Origin: Siderastrea siderea
Lineage: Eukaryota; Cnidaria; Anthozoa; Scleractinia; Rhizangiidae
Assembly: GCA_964030785.1 (NCBI GenBank)
Contig: OZ034968.1
Span: 35,357,186-35,421,185, forward strand
DNA: 64,000 bases
Reading direction: 5' to 3'
Below, piece by piece: positions 56,001 to 64,000 of the stretch. Numbering within the stretch: position 1 is the first letter of the stretch; the number at the start of each line of letters is the position of its first letter. The translations under genes and the position numbers were made by a program. Under the pieces are notes generated by a model, which ran no database searches, was not told the origin of the DNA, and was given only the letters and a program-made list of their open reading frames with translations.

Positions 56001-59000
56001 GAGAAAATTAATGCTGATCACTTTTGGCGCTTAAAAGGGTTAAAAGACAAAGCAGCTTACCTTGAGGCGTTTGTTCTCCTTGGTGACCTCGCCGTACTGC
56101 GGTCCTCCAGCTCCTACAGTTTTCTTCAACTGATCGTTTTCACCTTGAAGTCTTTCCACAACTCGCCTCATGGCTGCTATCACTCGCTCCAGGTCCTCCA
56201 CGCTCTGACCTCCCATACCAGTACCCAGGCTCTTCTGATGAGAACAAAGAGAGTGACCAAAGTCAACTTGTAACAAACAATATGTGGCGAAAGAATGAGC
56301 AACAAACGGCACCGCGGGAAAGTACTGCTCAGTAGCTTTCAAATGATAGTCACACTTTGGGATTTCATCCACAGACTTAAACGTAACAACTACCTCGCAA
56401 AGAACAACAAACGCACCACAGCAGAGTACTGCTCAGTAGCTTTCAAATGATACTCACACTTTGGGATTTCATCCACAGACTTAAACGTAACAACTACCTC
56501 GCAAAGAACAACAAACGGCACCACAGCAGAGTACTGCTCAGTAGCTTTAAAATGAACGGAACATTTTGGGAGTTCAACCACATTCTCAAAAGCTGGAACC
56601 ATCTTGTACCGCACAATAAACAGCACCACGGAGAAGTACTGCTCAGTAGCTTTCAAATGAATGGTAACACTTTTGGATTTCATCAAAAAACTCATACGTT
56701 ACAACCTGTGAACCATCTTGCAAGCACACCAAACAGCACCAAAGGAGAGCTAGAACCATCTTGTATAGCACATTTAACAGCACAACAGAAAGTTCTGCTC
56801 AATAGCTTTCAAATGAATGGTCGCACCTTAGGATTTCATCCACAGACTCAAATGTTTGAATGTAACCTGCAGCCGAGCGAAGGAAAGAACTGCTCAAGAC
56901 CACTTCTTAGAATTGTCTCACTTTCGGTTTTATTCACAGACACAAAAGATAAAACCACTTTCATTATACAGCAAACCGCCTGGGTCAACAGGGAAGTGCT
57001 GCTTAAATTTCAATCTGGAATCAGCCTGATTACTGAACTTTCGTTTACCTTGCGAGCTTTCTCTCTCTTTTTGCTGGCTTCAAGTTCCGCTTTTAGAATT
57101 TCGACATATTCTTGTAAGTCCTCAACTCGAGCCTAAAAAAGCAAACACAATGTTACTTCAGTTCAATAAAATGAACATCGCCATTGTATTGAGAACAATC
57201 GATCTTCCTTGGTTAGCCTTTTTTGCCATTCGCGTTTAATATTTAGTAGGAGATCAAAACAGCCTCACAAAAAGGAATAAATAACATGGGGAAGCATGCA
57301 ATGTACTAATATCCAAAAGTGGATGTCGGACCCACCTGGCAAAAGCTGTTAAGTTCATAACGGAAAATTTTTTACTTGAGTTTTACGTGTTTTTACAAAA
57401 AAAAACTTTACCTTCAGACGAGGGTTTTCTTTCCTTGCTTGTTCGTAATCGAAACGTAGCTCCATATTTTCCTACAAGCAGGGAAAATTACACTTTAGCT
57501 TTGTTTATTTACATGGGAAAAACATGGGAAAAACAGGGTTTCAGAGACATTAATAGAAATATCATACAGCTTTGTTGAAAAGGCTAAAGGATTTGATCTT
57601 AGAGGAGACTTGGCTATTAAAATCACATTAACAGAACTAGAAGCGTACGGCTTTCTGTATTGTCTTGGGAGTCAAACATCTCGTAACGCCTGTCTAATTT
57701 TAATGTTTGAAGACGCAACGTGTAACGTTTGATTCCAAAATTCGGTTGTTTTCTTCGCCGTAAAAATCGCTAAGTGGCGGCACCTAGATGGCAATTCGTG
57801 ACAACTGAATATAGTTTACTTACTATACATTACCAAGATTTATTTTTACTGTTAACACCGAAATAGCTGAAGTAAACATCAGCTGGCGTTCTTGAGCATC
57901 CCATTATTGTTTACGCAAATTATAAGCGGTGTACAAGACACGTGTCTAGCTAGGACATTGCGGCAACTGACCTCCTTGGCTTCCAAGAGCTGTTTCTGAA
58001 GAGACTGGTTTCTTTGATATAATTCACGATACATGTCTGCGTCCGCCTGATCCACGGAACGCTGAAGAAGAAAAATAAAATTCAGATCCGTTGAGAAGTT
58101 TGCAACATATTTCATAACGTATCTCTTAATAACCACTAAATATCGCCGTTCTTTGACACATGTACGATGCACCTATCAATGTTAAGCCACAGAAAGGCGT
58201 GAGAGAAGGGGATGGGCAGACAGGGGAAAATGGACTTATTTCTCAATTCCCACACAAGGGATTTTGACTGGCCGCTACTAACTCAAACGGGGTGTAGTCA
58301 CCACGGAGATCTGGCCTGGCTTGACCCATGTTTTGGGTCACAGAGAGAGAGGGGAATTTAAAAGAAGAAAGAACCTGCCCAAACCTGCCCCTGCCCATCT
58401 GCCTCGCATCTGCCCTTGCTCCATCCACGCGGCTAAACACTGATACTAGTGCAAAACAAATGGTTGAGTTAAGTGGCCTCTGCCCACGTTAAGACAACAA
58501 TAGTCTCGGCCAGTACCTGTTCAGCCATGCGGCCAGCAAGGTCCCTCTCCAAGCCTTCAACATACTCCACAAGCTGTCTGTCCCTTAGCTCCAGCGCCTC
58601 CATTTGTCTGTCATGACCTAGAACTTTCTGCCGTCTCAGCTCCTGGTTCTAACGCGACAAAACAGACTAATTAATTAAAATAAATGAATTAATTAATTAA
58701 TTAATTAATTAATTAATTAATTAATTAACATGCCCAGTGAAAGTAACCTTCACTCTTACAAATCTCGCACTGTTCTATTGCTCAATCGCTGCGGATTTGG
58801 CCTCTTGAAACTTTCGTGGAGACGGAAAATGTTTGGGAGAAGTCCGTTGTATGTTGTGTTCCAATTAACAAATTGACGTCAGTTTTTTATGCGTCTGTCC
58901 TCTTATTGATGATAAATTTCGTCATAACATTGTCAAAGTGTTGTAGATCCACGAGTCGCAGGCGAGTGGATCTACAACAATAACAACAATAACAAAAAGC

Positions 59001-62000
59001 AAAAGCTGATTTTCAAACGAAGGAACTTAAATTAAAACTTTAGTAAGAATAGTCCAGAAATACCAGGAAAAATTCGAATTACTTAACTGACCTTTAATCC
59101 AGTGAAAACTGTTCACAAAATAATCCGCCAAAACACGGCTCAGCTTAATTTCATCGACAGCACAAATTCCCGCTCATGGCGGATTTTCAGGTCTGAATCC
59201 TCAACAAAGTCATCCTCATCTTTTCGCTCTAGGGTTGCAATGGTTTCTTCAGTTTTAATCCAAAAATTTTACATGATTTCCTCACTGAAGATTACTAGAT
59301 TTGTGGTACAATTATCGCCTCATCAATAATGCAGCGCTGAAAAGTTTGACAAAACTTTTGCCGATTGCGTCAGCTTTCGCGTTTCATCCGTTTGTACTCT
59401 TATTGACAATAAAAATTAGCCAATCAGCGCTCGAGAATTCGCTCAGTTATTGTAAAAAAACTCTTTTTCCTTTCTTGCAACTTGTGTCACATTTAGGATG
59501 GCCGAAAAGTTGCACGCAATGCTGCTAAGAGTAAGTTGCAACAAATACAATACCTCTTCTTCTAACTTGAATATGTTTTGCTTAAGGTCCTGTACAACTT
59601 CGTTTGCGACAAGAGGCGGTCCACCGACCGCTTTGGCAGAGCTAAAATCAACAACGGAAACATATAGATAAGAAACTTAATGCTGTATAATACAATTGCT
59701 ATAATAACTGCTATACAAGAAACCTTAATCTAAATATCAAAAACAACTTCAAGTGTAACAAAAGAAATAAAGACAACACACCTTTTCAACCTGTTATGAA
59801 GTCCCGCTTTGTCCTTTTCAGCCCTGCTGACTGCCTCTCTTAACATGGCGATAGTTTTCTCTGCTTTTTCTTGTTCGCGTGTTTTCTCTGCAAGTTTTCC
59901 TCTCAGTGTCTCTACTTTCTGTTGCCATTTCTTGTTTTCTTCCCATCGAGCCACACCCTCGCTAACAACAGCTGCCTGAAAAATAAACAAACGGAAATAC
60001 GCGTAGTAAATGGGCTTTAAATAACTATCTAAGCTATGCTATTTTGTAAAGCAAAAATGTCACTGTAGTTGCCACAAGTGTTTTGCATGGCTTTTCGTTC
60101 TCTAAAATACCTTGTCTTACAGATATTAGAATAATCTCAGTTTGCTACAATCATTAACCGGCCGTCGCTATGGCGACCGCCGGTTTATAAAATGGGCACG
60201 GTTTTGTGGTCATGGTCAGTTGGCTTAAAATACGAACAAAGTGCTGTAAAGCTTGTGGTACGGGTACTCAAGAGCGGTACTGTCTTATATAAGACGCATG
60301 CGCATATTAGTCTGCTGAATGTTACCTTCGTGTGTTCTTGTCTTTTAATTTACAGTATTTAAGATATGAACGGCGAAGGGTTGTTAAGTTCGGGTTTTTT
60401 GTATTTGTCTTGTATAACGCATGCGCAATTGAGAAAAGCAGCTAATAAAATTGAATGTGAAATTGGCTGTGTTGTCTGATCTAGTTAGTGGTTATGGTGA
60501 AAAGTTTTTTTAGCGCAGGAGTTTTTATATTGGGACTGACATTTTGAGGGATGTAAAAATGTGGGAGTCAGAAGGATTTGTAATGTCAGGAGCATATCAC
60601 GCTTCTGTGAATGTGATTTGCTTTGAAAGTTGCGTTTTGTATAGGAGCGGTGAAATATTGTGCTGCGTGAGAGGCGGTTTCCCTAGGCGTTTTATGGGGG
60701 GGGGGGGGGGGTGGTTTGCGAAGTGGATTGAAAGTTTTCTGATTGGCTAACTTGTATTTCGCAGCAGACAAAAAGGACAGTTGCGTTTTGCCGGCGTGGG
60801 CTAGGAAGAGAAGGAATTGGTACTAGTATGATGATGCAATATTAGTTCATTGCACCATCAGTACATGTTAGTTCTTGTGAACGGAGAGAGATGAGTGTTT
60901 ATTTGAGACGAGAAGTTGATACGAAGGAATCGTCATTAATAAGGAGATCAATTAATAAGGCAGGTGTTACGAGTCTTTTTGCATCGAAAGAACGAAAATA
61001 TCTGAATATTATCGACGGATTTGTGTGGTTTGCGTGTGGTGTTCGCTAAAGGCTACGGGCAGTCTCTCTTTCCGTTCAGAGATAGTGAAGGAAAAGAAAA
61101 ACAAGCGAGTGAGCGCGAAATCGATGGCGGCTCGACAGGCGCGTTAGCTTTCAAAGACGTGGGCGACTTTCGTCCCCGCTTGCTTGTTTACTTTTGCAAG
61201 GGGATTCCCGGGTTAGCAAACCGGATTTAAACATCACATCATGAGATATGCCTTGACGTGCCCCATACTCTGACGATCTGCTCGAGCTCGTGTTTATCAA
61301 GCGTTATATTTTGATTCTACTTCTATGTTCACTGTTTGTATTTAAGGTCTAGGCGCAACAGTAAATACTTCGTCGTCCCTGTGTGAGCATTCTCAGTTGT
61401 GGACGAATTTATATCGACATTCAACGTTTGAGTGAATTTGCGTTTTTCAGCACAAATAAAAGCGATAAGCTGAGTCATCAGAGTTTAAACGTTACGTCAT
61501 CCAGTACCGCTATAGTCAAAATATTGTGTCACACAATCACACTTTTCGTCACGCCGGTTCGTATAAATAGAGGATCGCGCTAACATTTGTGAACCCTAGG
61601 GGTGGGGAGGGTCAGAATGGCCGGTTAAAATGCCCAACGGGCTTTCCTGTTCAGTCTATAAAACTGACACAAACCATTATTTAAGTCCCAAAGAGTAACT
61701 TTTCAAGTGAAAGCTACTCATTGATCAGGACGTTCCCACAGTGCTGTTCACGAAGAGGTACAAAGTGGTTTTAACTTTTTAGTACATGGATGAAAATCCT
61801 AAAGTTAGACCATTTAAAGGATTTTTTTTTACTTCCCTTTGGTGTAAACTTGTAAAAGGGTGCTTTACACCGATTTTACCACTATGTGCTGACCCGGGTA
61901 GGCATTTGTACATTATGCTAGCATTTGTTCGAGCATTTTAGTGAGACAGAGGCGTTACGCATTATTCGAGCATTTTATTGATGTTTTTCCTATTTTTTGT

Positions 62001-62153
62001 TTTTTTTTTCAGAGAAAATAAGAATATGAATGATTTTTCGAGAGAAAATAAAAGACTTCTTGGAAACGTCTGAGCTCCTGCTGTACAACAACAACAAACT
62101 TTCTGAAGTATTCGATTGCTTAACCTATTGAAAGAATGAGCGGAGTGATACTG

Positions 62154-62229
<76 letters not shown>

Positions 62230-63432
62230 GTTATTGGGGAAAGAAAGCATAATGTACAAAAAAGCCTAGACCCAGGTTTTTGATTTGAAGCTTGATTCGG
62301 CCGTCTTGATTATCTCATATTCACAAAGCGATGAAGGAAAGTAGCCGATTTTCTGCTTTTTTATGAATGCTTATATGTCACGAATTAAGAACTCCTTGTG
62401 CAGACTCGATTTCAGGTGCAAATTTCCAGAATTTTGTTGTGACTATGGGCGAATCGTGGCAGGCGAATCACTCGTCAAATCATGATTCGCTCATGGTCAC
62501 GAGATATTGCGCACAGCAGAGGTATACAGGGAATTACTAACCTATTGAGATATAAACAGTTATAAAGAACCGGAAGGTATGAAAATTTCGAGCGCCGTTG
62601 TGTGACTCGGGGTTAATAATGACGGACGACTCATGGCCGTTGACTCATGCTTGAAAAAATCCCGAGTGTGAACAGAGCAGTAAAATCGGTTGTAAGGAAG
62701 TAATTGAAGTCTTACCCTGTCTTCCTTGATGATTTCTTCTACAACAGGTTTCTCGATACCAGGCCCATCCTCACCGTCCTCGACACTCTTCTGTTTTTGC
62801 TGCTTTAATTTTTCTTGAAGCGTTTTTACCTTTTCTCGCAGTTTTTCCAATTCTGTGCGTTCTTGGGCGTACTAAAGACAAAAACGTGTTAGGATTAATT
62901 AAAACGCCACACTTTCTCAAATTCATTGACTTAAGACCAAGAACGATTCTTCCTACTGAGAAGTGAATCATTTCGGATGGAAATAGCACTAACGCCACGG
63001 GTCGAACACTGGAAATACGCAACGAAAAGAAAAAAAGCGACAGGTCAGTGGTAATATTCAATGGAAACAGGTTTCCGTTCAATATGGCTTCTGGATATAG
63101 GATATAGTGAAGCAACAATTAAAATCTTTTCTGAGCCCTAAGCCATCCAGAGGTTGTAGTAACTTCAGCAACCTCTGAAGTTACTACACACGAAGCTTAT
63201 TCATTTCGGTATCAGCATAGAGGAACACAAGGCATGACTTGTTAAACTGTGGAGAGGTTTAACGTGCATTTATACCCAAAACTTAAGAGAACCAAACTAA
63301 AACAAAGATTAATACCGTATTTCTTTCAGCTCTTAATTCTTGCTCCTTTTTCTCCAACTCATCTTGTACGGTCTCCAAGTCCTTGAGCTCTCTGCCAAGC
63401 TTTAAAAGCGCGGACTCTTTCTTAGAGAGATC
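44035..63432 (-). CDS. CEP290: CEP290 (centrosomal protein 290), 3' part, 18 exons, 5'-incomplete
   Basis: CEP290 is a large coiled-coil protein of the ciliary transition zone and centriolar satellites. Exons read on the minus strand in transcript order: 63316-63432, 62716-62871, 59782-59975, 59554-59641, 58517-58648, 57972-58061, 57412-57471, 57049-57132, 56061-56234, 55389-55514, 54664-54747, 54260-54382, 53669-53761, 52981-53054, 52589-52688, 52030-52097, 51075-51132, 44035-44199 (stop TAG). All have AG/GT borders and phases join without a stop. Recognisable blocks that match what I recall of vertebrate CEP290: VVSEGVARWEENKKWQ (exon 3 here), ENMELRFDYEQARKENPRLK, VEDLERVIAAMRRVVERL, DSKEWKSVVLPKVYEEKM, and the C-terminus LRKELEAFDPAFFEEIEDLK. 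This is the myosin-tail-like C-terminal coiled-coil portion. The 5' two-thirds lies right of the window. The last intron is 6.9 kb and hosts ORFs A, B and C. An AATAAA lies just after the stop. Confidence 0.93.
45527..45958 (-). CDS. ORF A2, twin-motif orphan protein nested in the last CEP290 intron
   Basis: Open minus-strand frame of 144 codons from ATG 45958 (a second ATG at 45949 aligns with the starts of ORFs B and C). The frame stays open upstream to 46051, but without an ATG at that end. The product is basic and Ser/Thr-rich with no signal peptide or membrane segment. It holds the family landmarks in order: a RYAFVLSKRK block, a first motif QYENAVLKAYGIVP, a DDFVVSSK block with SKTNSM, and a second motif QYESTVLKAYEIIPAQG near the C-terminus. 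I do not recognise the family. Paralogues sit at 47421 and 49555 in the same intron. It could be a spliced exon rather than a complete gene, and transcription is unproven. The copy keeps family-consensus residues where its duplicate at 14858 has changed. Confidence 0.5.
   Translation of the reverse strand: MLRMERARHGRQHRYAFVLSKRKTGNPESSKYIPVSKEPKSQSAMERPSHSSRTQYENAVLKAYGIVPVSTMGRDDFVVSSKISGGSKTNSMLDDLLSTERVSDSSRVSTEQPESMRAQYESTVLKAYEIIPAQGYFSTFPFY
47421..47807 (-). CDS. ORF B2, twin-motif orphan protein nested in the last CEP290 intron
   Basis: Open minus-strand frame of 128 residues from ATG 47807, which aligns with the conserved ATG of ORFs A2 and C2. In order it has HRYAFVLSREK, a first motif variant NHVLQAYGIVPVARKERS, HFVLSSKK with NKSNSM, and a second motif EYEQAVLKAYGFVPAQG close to the C-terminus. 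A further open stretch upstream (to about 47944) resembles the N-terminal extension of ORF C, but it is in another frame because one C is missing in the CTGAAGCTCGAACG stretch. That argues the conserved ATG is the true start. The function is unknown. The antisense frame is also open, but it has no conserved motif of its own. Confidence 0.5.
   Translation of the reverse strand: MGDASHNGQHRYAFVLSREKTGYPESSENDMRKQTIDKGAKDWSENHVLQAYGIVPVARKERSHFVLSSKKIVGNKSNSMADKWHNLSSTKRSTTEQPEWGRKEYEQAVLKAYGFVPAQGCFSASQFR
49555..49935 (-). CDS. ORF C2, twin-motif orphan protein nested in the last CEP290 intron
   Basis: Open minus-strand frame of 126 residues from ATG 49935; the frame is open a further 47 codons upstream (to 50076) without an ATG at that end. 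Blocks in order: RRYACVLSRKN, a first motif QYANCVLKAYGIVPVARMER, CDFVLSSKK with SKTNAM, and a second motif QYQYTVLKAYGIVLPKD at the C-terminus. The two motifs are about 62 residues apart, as in ORFs A and B. No known domain was recognised. Lineage-specific small protein is the favoured reading; a non-coding tandem repeat with chance frames is the alternative. Confidence 0.5.
   Translation of the reverse strand: MQGTNHNRERRYACVLSRKNAGKPQSSENYPVNKEAKDGSAVKQPLHHSRTQYANCVLKAYGIVPVARMERCDFVLSSKKNGESKTNAMTGILRDLLSIEGASDSCRLQYQYTVLKAYGIVLPKDT
53968..54150 (+). mobile_element. tRNA-derived SINE in a CEP290 intron
   Basis: A-box-like TAGCTTAGTCGGTAGAGC and B-box-like GGATTCGAGTCC are spaced as in a tRNA, followed by an unrelated body. 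The T-arm lacks one base and the acceptor pairing is incomplete, so a working tRNA is unlikely. It lies between exons 53669-53761 and 54260-54382. Confidence 0.65.
54889..54920. repeat. Poly-C then (CA)n microsatellite
   Basis: A run of C-rich sequence followed by about ten CA units in a CEP290 intron. Confidence 0.85.
56290..56880. repeat. About 105-bp minisatellite in a CEP290 intron
   Basis: GTACTGCTCAGTAGCTTT starts at 56322, 56426, 56531 and 56636, a period of 104-105 bp. A degenerate fifth unit lies near 56792. Each unit includes GGGATTTCATCCACAGACTT and AAAGAACAACAAACG-type text. A related single block occurs at 13140-13270 and 44420-44550. The repeat fills most of the intron between exons 57049-57132 and 56061-56234. 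Confidence 0.8.
58676..58728. repeat. (TTAA)n microsatellite
   Basis: About twelve TTAA/ATTA units directly upstream (minus strand) of the exon at 58517-58648. Confidence 0.9.
58975..59465 (-). repeat. Dispersed repeat, inverted partner of 5800-6520
   Basis: Intronic copy between exons 59554-59641 and 58517-58648. It matches the complement of 5800-6310, with one unit of the 85-bp repeat at its left end (about 58985-59025). Confidence 0.6.
60000..62560. other. Large CEP290 intron without recognised gene
   Basis: Intron between exons 62716-62871 and 59782-59975. A poly-G run lies at about 60697-60711. TTAACCGGCC (60154) and GGCCGGTTAA (ending about 61628) could be the ends of a TTAA-flanked element, but only 10 bp match. 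No protein domain was recognised in the short frames. Confidence 0.4.
62155..62231. repeat. (ATT)n microsatellite
   Basis: About 25 ATT units in the large CEP290 intron. Confidence 0.95.
63156..63187. other. Perfect 13-bp-stem hairpin
   Basis: GTAGTAACTTCAG, a six-base loop, then CTGAAGTTACTAC. It lies in a CEP290 intron; the function, if any, is unknown. Confidence 0.6.
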
Positions 63433-63639
63433 CTGCCAAAACAGTAAAAATCGGTCAAAATGGATGCAGACATTAGATGAGCGTGATTACCTGTGTGGCT
63501 TGTGTGGCTTATAAATAATGGGGTTGCTGAAAGAAAAACTATCAAAAGTTTAAAAAATCGGCTGTTTTTCGTGGTTTTCACAGTTTAGCATGAACAGTAG
63601 ACTCATTTCTTGCATGACTAGTTCGTACTCCCTAAATTT

Positions 63640-63812
63640 TATTCATTTTTAGTATTTTGGTGACTACAAAGTTTAGATAATGTTGTAAATGTTTCTTAAA
63701 GTTGATTAATTTTGATTGTATAGTTATTAGTAACTTAGTAATTTAAGTAATTGTTCCTGAAAAGCCCCATTGGGGAGGTAACAATAAAGTATGTATGTAT
63801 GTATGTATGTCA
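63640..63812 (+). mobile_element. LINE 3' tail with (GTAT)n
   Basis: A 3' UTR-like text with a GCCCCATTGGGG hairpin, then AACAATAAAGTATGT and GTAT repeats, a typical non-LTR 3' terminus. No coding part lies in the window. Confidence 0.55.
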
Positions 63813-64000
63813 GTGCTAAAACAGAGGTGATAACAAAAGACTGAGAAGTGCTCATGAGCACGCTCGTCCCAAAAACGTAAGAATAAGTCCGGAATGAAAG
63901 CACCAGGTGACTCATCAGTGATGCAAGCTAGTCCAGCGTACAATATTTTGTTCCGTTTCTCGAATCATTCACCGGCACCCACTTCTACATCTAAGGTGCA

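Noticed and set aside
56447..57136. 229-codon plus-strand frame
   Set aside because: It is built from the minisatellite units and the antisense of a CEP290 exon, with no domain.

Overview
The window looks like nuclear DNA of an anthozoan cnidarian, most likely a stony coral. It is AT-rich, has short exons in small introns, and is dense in palindromic non-autonomous transposons, non-LTR retrotransposon tails and tRNA-derived SINEs. The two clear host genes, CEP290 and a HEPN/TRIM-NHL protein, fit an early-branching metazoan. The species assignment is inference; no marker gene is present.

Right part (about 44.0-63.4 kb, minus strand): the 3' portion of CEP290, a centrosome/ciliary transition-zone coiled-coil protein. 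Eighteen consecutive in-phase exons can be read down to the stop codon; the 5' part lies beyond the right edge. Introns are mostly under 1 kb, except the 2.7 kb intron at 60.0-62.7 kb and the last intron (44.2-51.1 kb, 6.9 kb). The last intron carries three paralogous ORFs, called A, B and C here, on the same strand. They encode an unrecognised protein family with a twice-occurring motif of the form (Q/E)Y-x2-(A/T)VLKAY-(G/E)-I-(V/I)P.

Left part (about 7.4-22.2 kb): a second, directly oriented copy of the CEP290 3' end, holding its last four exons, the giant last intron and ORFs A, B and C. The matching block in the intact gene is 42.2-52.96 kb. Copy 1 is longer because at least seven mobile elements entered it after duplication. 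Copy 2 gained one TTAA-flanked element. The pair therefore gives filled and empty sites for each insertion, several with readable target-site duplications.

Centre (22.2-42.2 kb, between the copies): a non-LTR retrotransposon relic (24.98-25.96 kb), a SINE inside a CGTAT microsatellite (27.1-27.5 kb), and a two-exon minus-strand gene (28.39-33.47 kb). That gene is predicted to join a DZIP3-type HEPN domain with an intact R-N-x4-H motif to a B-box, coiled coil, filamin and six-blade NHL module. Its intron holds a solo LTR with a heat-shock-element-like trimer and a TATA box in the gene's orientation. Next come a 2.1 kb foldback element with GGACTCT ends (36.89-38.98 kb), nested pogo-like and 8-bp-TSD MITEs (39.2-39.5 kb), and a PIF1/Helitron-helicase relic (39.98-40.26 kb).

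Far left (1-7.4 kb): repeats only. These include LINE tails, MITEs, a three-copy 85-bp tandem repeat, a TAATCA-rich satellite and a reverse-transcriptase fragment split by a (TA)n tract. No host gene was supported there. Exon boundaries come from reading splice consensus and phase by eye; transcripts have not been checked.
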